Shown: positions 1 through 7,726 of the stretch, piece by piece | Layout of the letters: every line of letters begins with the position of its first letter | How positions within the stretch are numbered: position 1 is the stretch's first letter | Source of the DNA: an uncultured Lachnospiraceae bacterium | Lineage (GTDB): Bacteria; Bacillota; Clostridia; Lachnospirales; Lachnospiraceae | Assembly: GCA_900317825.1 (NCBI GenBank) | Contig: ONIH01000003.1 | Coordinates: 87,048 to 126,948, forward strand | Direction: 5' to 3' | DNA: 39,901 bases | Made by a program: the position numbers and the translations under genes | Notes under the pieces: generated by a model | Seen by the model: the letters and a program-made list of their open reading frames with translations, nothing else | What the model was told of the DNA's origin: nothing | Databases searched by the model: none

Positions 1-545
1 AAGTCGATATTGACGGAGTAGAGAATCTGAGCATCATCCCGGCAAATGTGAATCTTGCTGGTGCTGAGATAGAGCTTCTAGGAATAAAGGACAAAGAATT
101 TATCCTGAAGAACGCAGTTGACTATATAGCAGATGATTACGATTATATTTTTATAGACTGCCCGCCATCACTGAATATGCTGACAGTAAATGCCATGACT
201 ACGGCTGACAGCGTATTAGTCCCGATCCAGTGTGAGTATTATGCACTTGAGGGAATCAGCCAGCTGCTACATACTATAGACCTGGTTCACTCCAGACTGA
301 ACAGTAAGCTGAAGATTAACGGAGTCGTATTCACGATGTATGATGGAAGGACAAATCTGTCGAACGACGTAGTAGCATCGGTAAAAGATAACCTGAATAC
401 GAAAATCTACAAGACGATAATTCCTAGAAATGTCAGACTTGCCGAGGCTCCGTCACACGGACTTCCTATAAATATCTACGATCCGAAGTCAGCCGGTGCT
501 GAAAGCTACAGAAACCTGGCAAAAGAGATCATCGAGAATAACTGA
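1..545 (+). CDS. parA: Chromosome-partitioning ATPase ParA/Soj (5'-truncated)
   Basis: This is the C-terminal part of a ParA/Soj ATPase; the frame is open from base 3, so the start and Walker A lie upstream of the window. The visible part begins with the family segment IIPANVNLAGAEIEL. It then shows the Walker B-like strand YDYIFIDCPPSLNMLTVNA and the conserved VLVPIQCEYYALEGISQLL and IPRNVRLAEAPSHGLPI blocks. ParA binds DNA non-specifically and is cycled by ParB to move or space the replication origins. It lies 10 bp before parB, the usual operon order. In this clade the pair sits next to the origin, which suggests oriC is not far upstream. Confidence 0.96.
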   Translation, partial: VDIDGVENLSIIPANVNLAGAEIELLGIKDKEFILKNAVDYIADDYDYIFIDCPPSLNMLTVNAMTTADSVLVPIQCEYYALEGISQLLHTIDLVHSRLNSKLKINGVVFTMYDGRTNLSNDVVASVKDNLNTKIYKTIIPRNVRLAEAPSHGLPINIYDPKSAGAESYRNLAKEIIENN

Positions 546-555
546 AGGTGCAGTA

Positions 556-1458
556 ATGGCAAGAAATAACAAACACGGTCTGGGAAAAGGACTTGACAGC
601 CTGATACCAGATATAGCAGGCACGGAAGAAAACGAAGAAGCTCCAAAGGCAGAAAAGGGAGCTGAAACTCTGGTAGATATAAATAAGGTAGAACCGAACA
701 GAGAGCAGCCCAGGAAAATTTTTAATGAAGATGCTCTGCAGGAACTGTCCGAGTCGATAAAACAGTACGGCATAATCCAGCCTCTGCTCGTTCAGAAAAA
801 AGATGATTACTATGAGATAATCGCAGGTGAGCGCAGGTGGAGAGCTGCAAAGAAGGCTGGACTGAAAAAAGTGCCAGTCATTGTCAGAGACCTGTCTGAA
901 CAGGAAATTGTGGAAATCTCTCTGATAGAGAATATCCAGCGTGAGGACCTGAATCCCATAGAAGAGGCACTTGCTTACAAAAGACTTCTCGAAGATTTTG
1001 ACCTGAAGCAGGATGAGGTCGCCGAGAAAGTCAGCAAGAGCAGAGCAGCAGTCACAAATTCACTTAGACTTCTGAAGCTGGACAAGAGAGTCCAGCAGAT
1101 GCTCGTAGATGAGATGATCACTCCGGGACATGCCAGAGCAATCCTGAATATCGAGGATCCAGACCAGCAGTACGAATTTGCTCAGAGGATATTCGATGAA
1201 AAAATGAGTGTCCGTGAGGTCGAAAAAGAAATCAAGCGTCTGAATAATAAGAAGCCTGAAAAAGAGAAGAAAGAAGAACCTCAGATAGATGAGTCGCTTC
1301 TGAACCAGCTGAGGTCTATAGAAGAACAGCTGAAACAGAAGACGGGAACAAAGGTTCAGATAACTCCTAAGAACAGGGAGAGTGGAAAGATAGAGATTGA
1401 CTATTTTTCAAATGAAGAGTTTGAAAAAATAATGGGATGTTTTAATAATATACAGTAA
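556..1458 (+). CDS. parB: ParB/Spo0J centromere-binding CTPase
   Basis: A 300-residue ParB. The start chosen is ATG 556, preceded by a GAAGGTG ribosome site; the frame is open further upstream but that would overlap parA. The N-terminus GLGKGLDSLIPD is typical and contacts ParA. The CTP-binding ParB/Srx domain follows with NREQPRK, YGIIQPLLV and the arginine box GERRWRA. The ENIQREDLNPIEEA block leads into a helix-turn-helix (about residues 125-200) that recognises parS. The C-terminal 50 residues would form the dimerisation domain. No parS site was recognised in the window. It is translated right after parA. Confidence 0.97.
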   Translation: MARNNKHGLGKGLDSLIPDIAGTEENEEAPKAEKGAETLVDINKVEPNREQPRKIFNEDALQELSESIKQYGIIQPLLVQKKDDYYEIIAGERRWRAAKKAGLKKVPVIVRDLSEQEIVEISLIENIQREDLNPIEEALAYKRLLEDFDLKQDEVAEKVSKSRAAVTNSLRLLKLDKRVQQMLVDEMITPGHARAILNIEDPDQQYEFAQRIFDEKMSVREVEKEIKRLNNKKPEKEKKEEPQIDESLLNQLRSIEEQLKQKTGTKVQITPKNRESGKIEIDYFSNEEFEKIMGCFNNIQ

Positions 1459-1468
1459 AGGAAAAGCG

Positions 1469-1966
1469 ATGATAGAACAGTATTTAGGAATTGACCAGGA
1501 GTATATACTTATCGGTGTCTGCGCACTCGCAGTTATTTTATTTATCATAATGATCGTTCAGGCGGCGAAGCTCGGTTCCCTGAAAAAAAAGTACGCTGAG
1601 TTCATGAAAGGAAAAAGCGGCGAATCGTTGGAAGAGATCCTGATGGAGAAGATCAATAAGATCGACGAACTGGATGACCGCAACCGCAGGAATGAGCAGC
1701 GAATAGATCAGCTGGCAAAAGACTTAGAGCCTTGCTACCAGAAGATAGGACTTGAAAAGTACGATGCTCTTGATGAGCAGGGCGGAAAGCTGAGTTTTGC
1801 GCTTACGCTTCTCGATGAGAAAAATAACGGTTTCATTATAAACACAGTGCACAGCAGAGAAGGAAGTTACAGTTATATCAAAGAGATAATCGATGGAAAT
1901 TCGATAATCGGACTTTCACCGGAAGAGGAGACTGCACTTTCGAAGGCGCTGAACGGAACAAACTAA
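1469..1966 (+). CDS. DUF4446 family membrane-anchored protein
   Basis: A 165-residue protein with one N-terminal transmembrane helix (about residues 12-32, ILIGVCALAVILFIIMIVQ). A short charged coiled-coil stretch follows (about 55-90) and then a compact C-terminal domain containing FALTLLDEKNNGFII. This arrangement and its place right after parB match the DUF4446 family, which is commonly found there in clostridia. The function is unknown. It starts 10 bp after parB and is probably co-transcribed. The family assignment is from memory of its architecture. Confidence 0.8.
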   Translation: MIEQYLGIDQEYILIGVCALAVILFIIMIVQAAKLGSLKKKYAEFMKGKSGESLEEILMEKINKIDELDDRNRRNEQRIDQLAKDLEPCYQKIGLEKYDALDEQGGKLSFALTLLDEKNNGFIINTVHSREGSYSYIKEIIDGNSIIGLSPEEETALSKALNGTN

Positions 1967-1978
1967 GGGAAGAACCTG

Positions 1979-2860
1979 ATGAATGAATTTTACAGTGCGG
2001 TAGGATTATATAATTACGGTCTGAATGATCTCGAGGATATATTCAGGGAGACAGAGAGTCACCCTGACACAGAGATAGAAGCCAGGGATGAGTCAGGTGA
2101 AAACACTGAAAGAAAAATAGAGATAACACGATATGTCAAAGACAACCTCGGAATAAGAGAACGTGGGTTCGTGTACAGGGACGGCAGTTTTGTGCGTCAG
2201 CGTGTATTTCCAATAGTCGAATCAGACAGGAAGGCTCTTTCGGACGAAGTGAGTATTATCGAACTGAAAAATTCGACAGGAAGTCTGACTCGGGTAGACC
2301 AGGCACAGCTGGGCTGCTCACTTTTTACATATCTGCAGAATCTGTATGAGGTGACAGATGGCGGAGAAATGCTTACTGAAGAGAGCAGTGTTCTCTATAA
2401 CGGGATTTCCCTGACCGGACTTTCGAATAGCGGGATGATCCTACTGCCGAAGGGTGAAGAGAAGGATGACGAGCTTGAAAAAATAGAAGGCCGCCGCCGG
2501 AAAATAAAAGATGAACTTTTTTCTGGAAATGATAATGCTTATGAAGAATTAACATTGACAGAAATGGAAATTTATTCTAAAATAGACAAGCGGGTCAAAA
2601 ATAATGGTGTTTACGGAGTGATCCAGAATACCTTCATGCCGAAGTGGATCGATGAAGATGTGTACTTCGTGATAGGAACCATTGAAGATTGCAGAGAGAC
2701 GAAGATTGATTTTAACGGTCAGCTGGTTTATCAGCTGGATCTGAGCTGCTGTGGACTGAACTTCATAGTAGCGATTAATCGGAGCTGTCTACTTGGAGAG
2801 CCTCTGGAAGGACGGAGGTTCAAAGGGAAAGTCTGGATGCAGTCGAAGATTCTGATCTGA
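1979..2860 (+). CDS. Conserved hypothetical protein, DUF3881-like
   Basis: A 293-residue soluble protein with no signal peptide or membrane helix. It starts with MNEFYSAVGLYNYGLNDLEDIF and has a charged region around residues 160-200, rich in Glu/Lys, which looks helical. The beginning and overall length resemble the DUF3881 family of Lachnospiraceae, but this is a tentative match. It follows the DUF4446 gene by 12 bp with a GGAAG ribosome site, so it is likely the last gene of the parAB operon before tRNA-Arg. No catalytic motif is recognisable. Confidence 0.6.
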   Translation: MNEFYSAVGLYNYGLNDLEDIFRETESHPDTEIEARDESGENTERKIEITRYVKDNLGIRERGFVYRDGSFVRQRVFPIVESDRKALSDEVSIIELKNSTGSLTRVDQAQLGCSLFTYLQNLYEVTDGGEMLTEESSVLYNGISLTGLSNSGMILLPKGEEKDDELEKIEGRRRKIKDELFSGNDNAYEELTLTEMEIYSKIDKRVKNNGVYGVIQNTFMPKWIDEDVYFVIGTIEDCRETKIDFNGQLVYQLDLSCCGLNFIVAINRSCLLGEPLEGRRFKGKVWMQSKILI

Positions 2861-2888
2861 AAACGGCGGCATGACCGCCTGCATATCT

Positions 2889-2962
2889 GTCTCTGTAGCT
2901 CAGCTGGATAGAGCGACCGCCTCCTAAGCGGTAGGTCGGGTGTTCGAATCACCTCAGGGACG
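2889..2962 (+). tRNA. tRNA-Arg, anticodon CCU
   Basis: A full cloverleaf of 74 nt. The acceptor arms GTCTCTG and CAGGGAC pair, with one G-U pair. The D arm contains AGCTCAGCTGGATAGAGC, the anticodon loop CTCCTAA gives CCU (reads AGG), and the T arm has TTCGAAT. The 3' CCA is not encoded. It begins 28 bp after the preceding gene and is followed at once by a terminator. Confidence 0.97.
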
Positions 2963-2969
2963 TTAGTGG

Positions 2970-2996
2970 AAGAAGCCTTTGGGCTTCTTTTCTTTT
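2970..2996 (+). terminator. Intrinsic terminator after tRNA-Arg
   Basis: AGAAGCC and GGGCTTCT form a short stem with a TTT loop, followed by TTTCTTTT. It ends the parAB to tRNA-Arg transcript. Confidence 0.85.
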
Positions 2997-3200
2997 GTAA
3001 TAATGAGCGGTGCATTCGCGCTATTAATAGAAAAAGCCACGGCATTCTTTTAGGGGGAGAGCCGTGGCTAAAGGGGAGAGTATGAAAAATATTGGTTGAA
3101 CGGCTAACCCGCTCAACAACACATATACTAAAAGATAGCTGTGTAGTAAATGTGAATTTAAAATAAAAATTAGGTAAAATATTAAATCGTCTACAGCTAG

Positions 3201-3228
3201 TTGACACGTAGCACAATTAAAATAAATT
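3201..3228 (+). promoter_or_regulatory. Candidate distal promoter of the acidic membrane protein gene
   Basis: TTGACA (3201-3206) and TAAATT (3223-3228) are separated by 16 bp in an AT-rich stretch. The -35 is perfect and the -10 weaker. Confidence 0.4.
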
Positions 3229-3241
3229 TTTAGGATTTTTC

Positions 3242-3270
3242 TTGCATTTGAATAGGAAAAAGGGTAAAGT
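3242..3270 (+). promoter_or_regulatory. Candidate proximal promoter of the acidic membrane protein gene
   Basis: TTGCAT (3242-3247), a 17-bp spacer and TAAAGT (3265-3270), 55 bp before the start codon. The same TTGCAT -35 is used by the tRNA-Lys promoter at 5147. Confidence 0.5.
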
Positions 3271-3325
3271 AGAAATTGAAGTGACAAAAATCAACTAAGA
3301 AAAATTTCATAGAACGGGGGCCATT

Positions 3326-5032
3326 ATGGATAATGCAGCCGAAAAGAAGAACCAGAAAAAGAAGACAGTAAATCTGACAGCAGAACGGGTCATTTTTTCA
3401 ATAGCGATGATCCTGAGCGTGGTCAGTGCAGCAGCGGTTCTGCTTCTTACAGCGCAGAAGAGTTCGCAGCAGCTGACAGTTATAGCATCAGTTCTTTTCT
3501 GCGTATTTGGTATCTGCTCTGTTCTTTCTTATATAAAGATGAGAGCAGACGAGCAGAAGAAGCGTGAGAAAGAGTCAGCGGACATGGCTATGGCACTTCA
3601 GGCGATGTTTGAACTGACAAGGAAAGTCCAAAGTGAATCTGATCAGAAAATGAATCAGCTGAATGAAGAGTACGCAGTTCCGGCAGAGGAGATTGTGAAT
3701 GCCATCAAAGCTCTGGCCAAAGTCACTATCGGCAGGAGCAGGGAAAACGCTGATGCTCAGATGAATTCAAACACTGTCCTGTCTTCTCAGCTGACTGATG
3801 TAAAGAATGATGTTGAAAAACTGGTCCAGTATATAAATGATCCTTCCAAGCAGCAGATACAGACAGCCGAAGCTCCTGCATCAAATACAGAGGATATAAA
3901 GAAGATTTCTGATTCACTTGATGATGTGCTCCATGAACTGAAGAGAATGGATGCTGACATAGAGAGACTCGAGCAGTCTCAGAAATCATTAGTAGAGAAG
4001 CCACCGGTGATCATTACCGGTTCAGTAGTCTCAGGAAGCGTGCCAAAAGCTGCAGAGCAGCCTGTAGTACAGGAACAGTTGGAACAGACAGCACCGATTC
4101 CTGATACAGAACCTGATATAAATGAGCCAGAGAATGAGACTGATTTAAATAGTGATCTCGGAATCGATGATGAACTGTCACTGGAGCCGGAGACATCGGA
4201 AGAGGAACCTTCAGAGGAAGAAGAATCAGATCAGGAGCTAAGTCTGGAGCCTGAAGAAAGTGAACCAGAGGATGAGATTTCTCTTGAGCCAGAAGAACAG
4301 GACGAGAAAACAGACGAAAGTGATGAATTAAATCTGGATGAGGCACCGGATGAAGAATTAAGTCTAGATGAACCTTCACAGACTGATGAAGGGCTGGATC
4401 TGGATGGACCAGCTGCTGACGACGAATTAAGCTTGGAAACCCCATCAGAAGAAGACGAACTGGATCTGGATGACAGCCAGGAAGCTGACCAGGATTTAAG
4501 TCTTGACGTGACACCGGAGACAGATGATGGACTAAGTCTCGATGATTCGCCAGAGGACAGTGAGTCTGTAACTGATGAAAACTCAGATGAAAATGAACTA
4601 AGTCTTGATCCAAAGCTGGAATCAGACGATGGTCTTAGCCTTGATGATGTACCGGAGACAGCCGAAGAGGATGTGATAAACCCGGATGGAACTGAAGCTG
4701 AGGAAGATGTGACTCCAGATCAGGTAATAGAAGAGCCTGAGGAGAAAACAGAAGATGAACAGGAGACGGCAGAACAGCCAGAACAGCTGGAACCTGAACC
4801 ACAGCCAGTGCCGACAGTAACTCCTATATCAAATGATCCGAATGCCAAGCTGTCACCAGAGGATATAGCAAAACTGTTTGCATCAGCAAATAATGACGAC
4901 AGTACAGATACAACATCTGATGCTGCTTCTACAGATGACCAGCCATCTGTGGACACTACTCCTGCAGCAAATGCAGATCCGAATAGGATGATGACACCAG
5001 AGGAGATAGAGGCTCTGTTCTCCAAGGTCTGA
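3326..5032 (+). CDS. Two-helix membrane protein with acidic repeat domain and FliM-like C-terminal motifs
   Basis: I do not recognise this 568-residue protein as a named family. After a lysine-rich N-terminus there are two transmembrane helices (about 22-42 and 50-70). A predicted helical stretch follows (about 75-215, with DDVLHELKRMDADIERLEQS). Residues about 255-480 are extremely acidic and repetitive, built of variants of LSLDxxPExDDGLSLDD. The C-terminus carries two similar short motifs, LSPEDIAKLF (509-518) and MTPEEIEALF (556-565), joined by a Thr/Ser/Asp linker. These resemble the LSxxEIDALL motif at the N-terminus of FliM and FliY, which binds CheY, but no flagellar domain is present. 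It is monocistronic between two tRNA genes, with its own promoters and terminator. The short N-terminus with two hairpin-like helices suggests a cytoplasmic tail. Function unknown. Confidence 0.8.
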   Translation: MDNAAEKKNQKKKTVNLTAERVIFSIAMILSVVSAAAVLLLTAQKSSQQLTVIASVLFCVFGICSVLSYIKMRADEQKKREKESADMAMALQAMFELTRKVQSESDQKMNQLNEEYAVPAEEIVNAIKALAKVTIGRSRENADAQMNSNTVLSSQLTDVKNDVEKLVQYINDPSKQQIQTAEAPASNTEDIKKISDSLDDVLHELKRMDADIERLEQSQKSLVEKPPVIITGSVVSGSVPKAAEQPVVQEQLEQTAPIPDTEPDINEPENETDLNSDLGIDDELSLEPETSEEEPSEEEESDQELSLEPEESEPEDEISLEPEEQDEKTDESDELNLDEAPDEELSLDEPSQTDEGLDLDGPAADDELSLETPSEEDELDLDDSQEADQDLSLDVTPETDDGLSLDDSPEDSESVTDENSDENELSLDPKLESDDGLSLDDVPETAEEDVINPDGTEAEEDVTPDQVIEEPEEKTEDEQETAEQPEQLEPEPQPVPTVTPISNDPNAKLSPEDIAKLFASANNDDSTDTTSDAASTDDQPSVDTTPAANADPNRMMTPEEIEALFSKV

Positions 5033-5041
5033 TGAAAAAAA

Positions 5042-5074
5042 CAGGCGCCGATTTCAGGTTGAAATCGGCGCCTG
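5042..5074. terminator. Strong hairpin terminator, possibly bidirectional
   Basis: A perfect 15-bp stem with a 3-nt loop, whose outer arms start CAGGCGCCGATTTCA. The + strand side is followed only by GCATATTTAT. On the - strand the stem is followed by a run of seven T, so it may block transcription in both directions. Confidence 0.75.
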
Positions 5075-5146
5075 GCATATTTATCACCTGCCGTTTGATC
5101 AAAAATATAAACAATATATAAAATTTGAAAAAAATCAAAAAAGTGC

Positions 5147-5175
5147 TTGCATTTTGTATAGAGAGGTAGTATAAT
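5147..5175 (+). promoter_or_regulatory. tRNA-Lys promoter
   Basis: TTGCAT (5147-5152), a 17-bp spacer and a perfect TATAAT (5170-5175), preceded by A-tracts that look like an UP element. The 13 bases AAAAAAGTGCTTG at the -35 recur exactly in the second rRNA promoter at 39767-39779. Confidence 0.85.
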
Positions 5176-5217
5176 ACTTTTTGTCGTCAGGGAGATGACA
5201 TAAATCAAATAGATTAA

Positions 5218-5290
5218 GCGCGATTAGCTCAGCTGGCAGAGCACCTGACTCTTAATCAGGGTGTCCAGGGTTCGAACCCCTGATCGCGCA
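5218..5290 (+). tRNA. tRNA-Lys, anticodon CUU
   Basis: A full cloverleaf of 73 nt. Acceptor arms GCGCGAT and ATCGCGC pair perfectly. The D arm is TAGCTCAGCTGGCAGAGC, the anticodon stem-loop CCTGA-CTCTTAA-TCAGG gives CUU (reads AAG), and the T loop is TTCGAAC. CCA is not encoded. Confidence 0.97.
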
Positions 5291-5293
5291 GCA

Positions 5294-5334
5294 GAAGGTC
5301 CTTGTTTTGCGAACGGAACATGGACTTTTATTTT
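5294..5334 (+). terminator. Terminator after tRNA-Lys
   Basis: An imperfect stem between GAAGGTCCTTGTT and GAACATGGACTTTT, followed by ATTTT. It separates tRNA-Lys from trmB. Confidence 0.55.
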
Positions 5335-5425
5335 ACGCGTAATAATAGAGAGAGGTCAAAGTAGGTGGAAACAGCGAAGACGAATGCACCGCTTAAAAGA
5401 CCCCATATAAAATCAGGAGAAGCAC

Positions 5426-6076
5426 ATGAGATTACGAAATATCCCCGGATCGAAGGAAGCAGTAGCCGAGAGTATTTTTACGATAGATGAACCGGAGCAG
5501 TACAAGGGAAAGTTCAGTGAGACTTTCTTCGACAGTAAGCCGGTCCACATAGAGATAGGGATGGGAAAGGGCCGTTTCATCACGCAGATGGCTCAGGCGC
5601 ATCCTGAGAACGGCTATATAGGCATAGAGATGTATTCGTCGGTACTGCTTCGGGGAATACAGAAGCTCGAAGCTATGGAGGAGCCGCCAGCGAACCTGAA
5701 GCTCTTATGTATGGATGCCAGAGACCTGACGAATGTATTTGATAAGGAAGAGATAGACCGGATATACCTGAATTTTTCAGATCCGTGGCCTAGAAACAGA
5801 CACGCTAAGAGAAGACTTACTCATCGGAGATTTCTTGACCTCTACCACGTGATACTGAAGGACGGCGGACAGATAGAGTTTAAGACGGATAATGTAGACT
5901 TATTCGATTTTTCACTGGAATCGATAGAGGAGACGCCAGGATGGGAGATAAAGGCAGTCACCAGAGATCTGCATCATGATCCGCAGATGAATCAGGGGAA
6001 TATAATGACAGAGTACGAAGAAAAATTCTCAGCGAAGGGAAATCCAATCTATAAAGTAATCTTCGAGAGAATATAA
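5426..6076 (+). CDS. trmB: tRNA (guanine-N7-)-methyltransferase TrmB
   Basis: A 216-residue SAM-dependent enzyme that makes m7G46 in the tRNA variable loop. The SAM motif HIEIGMGKGRFI is at about 48-59, followed by GIEMYSSV. The family signature is LNFSDPWPRNRHAKRRLTH, in which DPWP(K/R)xRHxKRR contributes to catalysis and tRNA binding. GGQIEFKTDN follows near residue 153. Length is normal for the family. ATG 5426 is preceded by AGGAG at a good distance. It follows a tRNA gene and ends in its own terminator, so it appears to be a single-gene unit. Confidence 0.96.
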   Translation: MRLRNIPGSKEAVAESIFTIDEPEQYKGKFSETFFDSKPVHIEIGMGKGRFITQMAQAHPENGYIGIEMYSSVLLRGIQKLEAMEEPPANLKLLCMDARDLTNVFDKEEIDRIYLNFSDPWPRNRHAKRRLTHRRFLDLYHVILKDGGQIEFKTDNVDLFDFSLESIEETPGWEIKAVTRDLHHDPQMNQGNIMTEYEEKFSAKGNPIYKVIFERI

Positions 6077-6080
6077 AGAA

Positions 6081-6110
6081 GACGCCGTGAGATGATCACG
6101 GCGCCTTTTT
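6081..6110 (+). terminator. Terminator after trmB
   Basis: The stem CGCCGTGA / TCACGGCG with a five-base loop is followed by CCTTTTT. It lies between convergent trmB and the carboxypeptidase gene. Confidence 0.85.
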
Positions 6111-6132
6111 GTAGCCACAAGATATAGGGAAG

Positions 6133-6164
6133 TTATCCACATTTTGTGGATAAAATGTGGATAG
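6133..6164. promoter_or_regulatory. Cluster of three DnaA boxes
   Basis: TTATCCACA (6133-6141) is a perfect consensus DnaA box. TGTGGATAA (6145-6153) is a second perfect box in the opposite orientation, three bases away. TGTGGATAG (6156-6164) is a third with one mismatch. They lie in the short gap between two convergent genes, so they are unlikely to be promoter elements. Origin-proximal DnaA-box clusters in Bacillota can titrate or regulate DnaA; here that role is inferred from sequence only. Confidence 0.75.
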
Positions 6165-6178
6165 GAGCTCAAAAACCA

Positions 6179-7570
6179 CTAATGCCTGTCATTATTACGG
6201 ATCTTCTTGTATTCGATATGACCCTTTTTCTCGGAGTTCACGTCACGATGATGCTTTGAGACTGACCAGAACAGATGTCTCAAGATGAAGAACAGTCCGA
6301 TCGCAACAGCCAGGGCAATGGCGGCGATGATAACTATCAGGAAGACATTTATCTGGAGATATGAGACGGAGCTGCCGCCCTTTTTCTCATCTACATTGTG
6401 GAAAGGATAATCAGTTTCATCGGAGGTATTTGCCATAAGCTGGCTGGTACCTATTTTTTTATTGCCGTATTTAAAGACCATAAGACCGATGACATTATCC
6501 TTTGAAGCAGATGACTTCTGGATACTCATAGAGATATCATCGGTGGAAGCCTTCTTCGGAAGCATTACCGATGCAGAATCATCTACGGAGATCAGCGAGG
6601 AATCAGCGCCATAGGTAGTAGAGCCGAGCTTCGAAGTCTGCTGTGATAGGTTCTCAAGCGAAGATACTTTAACCGACTTGAAGTTCTTAAAGCCCCAGTC
6701 CATCAGCTTTCTCGTATCGTTCCAGTGATCCGGGGTTTTGGCGCACATGACGACACAGACTAAGGTACGGCCGTCTTTTTTGGCATAAGTCACGAGAGTA
6801 GAATGGGCTGCAACAGTGTAGCCTGTCTTTCCACCCACACAGTAATCGTACAGATATCTGGAGGTATGATAAAAATTCAACATACAGTGGTGGTTGTTCA
6901 GGAAAGTCTTGTCCTTGTGCTTGTTTGTAGGCGGGATCACATATGTTTTTGTACCGGTGATCTTTGCAAAGACAGGATTTTCGTAGGCGGCACGGGATAT
7001 TTTTGCCATGTCTAGAGCAGAAGTCCAGTGCTTTTCATCTGGCAGACCGTTCGGATTGTCAAAGTGAGTGTGGGTACAGCCTAAGGATTTGGCCTTTTCA
7101 TTCATCATCTTGATGAAGTTCTTCTCAGTCCCGCCGACATGCTCGGCTATGGCCCAGGCACATTCATTTGCGGATTCGAGCATCATGCCGTAGAGCGATT
7201 CCTCCATAGTCATTTTCTCACCGACATCACGGGAGATAGAAGAGGTTCCGCCGTAGCTCTGAGCAACTGCGTCCTGTGAATAAGTCACGACTTCATCGAG
7301 TGAACTGTGCTCCAGAGCTACCAAAGCTGTCATGACTTTTGTGATGCTGGCAGGATAGTGCTTGGCATTCGGCTTTTTACTGTAGAGAACGGTTCCGCTG
7401 TCGACATCCATTAGGACGGCTGATTTTGAACCGACCTTCGGACCTTTCGGCCATGAGATTTCATCGGTGGAAGTGGCATGTGCGACAGGTGTTATAGCAG
7501 AAAATCCGCTGTATAAAACAGTCGCCGAAAACAGAACGGCTGCGGTTATTTTTTTAAGTGAAAAATGCAT
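6179..7570 (-). CDS. D-alanyl-D-alanine carboxypeptidase (penicillin-binding protein, S11 family)
   Basis: A 463-residue exported peptidoglycan DD-carboxypeptidase of the DacA/DacF type, which trims the terminal D-Ala from stem peptides. The start chosen is the ATG at 7570, encoding MHFSLKK with a GGAG ribosome site five bases upstream; the 17 codons upstream lack a good site. It has a signal peptide (about 1-32). The serine motif SITK has nucleophile S75 and K78, the second motif is SAN (133-135), and the third is KTG (248-250). A C-terminal transmembrane helix (about residues 405-430) anchors it, replacing the usual amphipathic helix. The tail after this helix is basic. Confidence 0.94.
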   Translation of the reverse strand: MHFSLKKITAAVLFSATVLYSGFSAITPVAHATSTDEISWPKGPKVGSKSAVLMDVDSGTVLYSKKPNAKHYPASITKVMTALVALEHSSLDEVVTYSQDAVAQSYGGTSSISRDVGEKMTMEESLYGMMLESANECAWAIAEHVGGTEKNFIKMMNEKAKSLGCTHTHFDNPNGLPDEKHWTSALDMAKISRAAYENPVFAKITGTKTYVIPPTNKHKDKTFLNNHHCMLNFYHTSRYLYDYCVGGKTGYTVAAHSTLVTYAKKDGRTLVCVVMCAKTPDHWNDTRKLMDWGFKNFKSVKVSSLENLSQQTSKLGSTTYGADSSLISVDDSASVMLPKKASTDDISMSIQKSSASKDNVIGLMVFKYGNKKIGTSQLMANTSDETDYPFHNVDEKKGGSSVSYLQINVFLIVIIAAIALAVAIGLFFILRHLFWSVSKHHRDVNSEKKGHIEYKKIRNNDRH

Positions 7571-7609
7571 AGTAACTCCAAAAACTGATAACAAAAAAAT
7601 TACCTTCAT

Positions 7610-7638
7610 ATAATAAAGCAAAAGGTGAATAAATTCAA
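7610..7638 (-). promoter_or_regulatory. Promoter of the carboxypeptidase gene
   Basis: On the - strand: TTGAAT (7638-7633), a 17-bp spacer and TATTAT (7615-7610), about 40 bp before the start codon. Confidence 0.7.
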
Positions 7639-7665
7639 TCGATTATAGAAAATTTAGAAAGTGTA

Positions 7666-7674
7666 TGGTATAAT
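7666..7674 (+). promoter_or_regulatory. Extended -10 promoter of the abiE-like operon
   Basis: TGGTATAAT contains a perfect -10 hexamer (7669-7674) with a TGn extension and no clear -35. It lies about 50 bp before the abiEi-like start and diverges from the carboxypeptidase promoter. Confidence 0.55.
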
Positions 7675-7726
7675 TTTACCAAATGGTCGGAGAGGGTTCG
7701 GCAATTTTTTAGAAAAAGAGGATTAT

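Larger units (their letters stand above)
2997..3325. other. Intergenic region with hairpins and two promoter candidates
   Basis: About 330 bases without a convincing gene. It contains a 9-bp perfect inverted repeat at 3035-3069 (AGCCACGGC / GCCGTGGCT) with a T-tract on the - strand side. A second imperfect hairpin lies at 3095-3116 (GTTGAACGG / CCGCTCAAC). A strong Shine-Dalgarno (AAAGGGGAGAG) precedes a five-codon frame encoding MKNIG at 3082-3099. The remaining 200 bases are AT-rich and carry the promoter candidates of the next gene. Confidence 0.6.

Noticed and set aside
496-555. Upstream-extended start of parB
   Set aside because: The extension overlaps the end of parA and has no ribosome site; ATG 556 has GAAGGTG and the standard ParB N-terminus.
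2889-3325. Integrated element at tRNA-Arg
   Set aside because: No duplicate of the tRNA 3' end, no integrase and no composition change downstream.
4014-4613. Long - strand open frame opposite the acidic repeats
   Set aside because: It is the shadow of the GA-rich repeat codons; composition is His/Leu/Pro-rich with no ribosome site.
4140-4680. CRISPR-like or tandem DNA repeat in the acidic gene
   Set aside because: Repeats are at protein level, vary in length and codon use, and lie inside a continuous reading frame.
3326-5032. Identification as FliM, FliY or another flagellar protein
   Set aside because: Only the short C-terminal motif is similar; no CheC or FliN domain and no flagellar neighbours.
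6133-6164. The origin of replication itself
   Set aside because: Only three boxes, no AT-rich unwinding region or dnaA/dnaN next to it; parAB position suggests oriC is upstream of the window.
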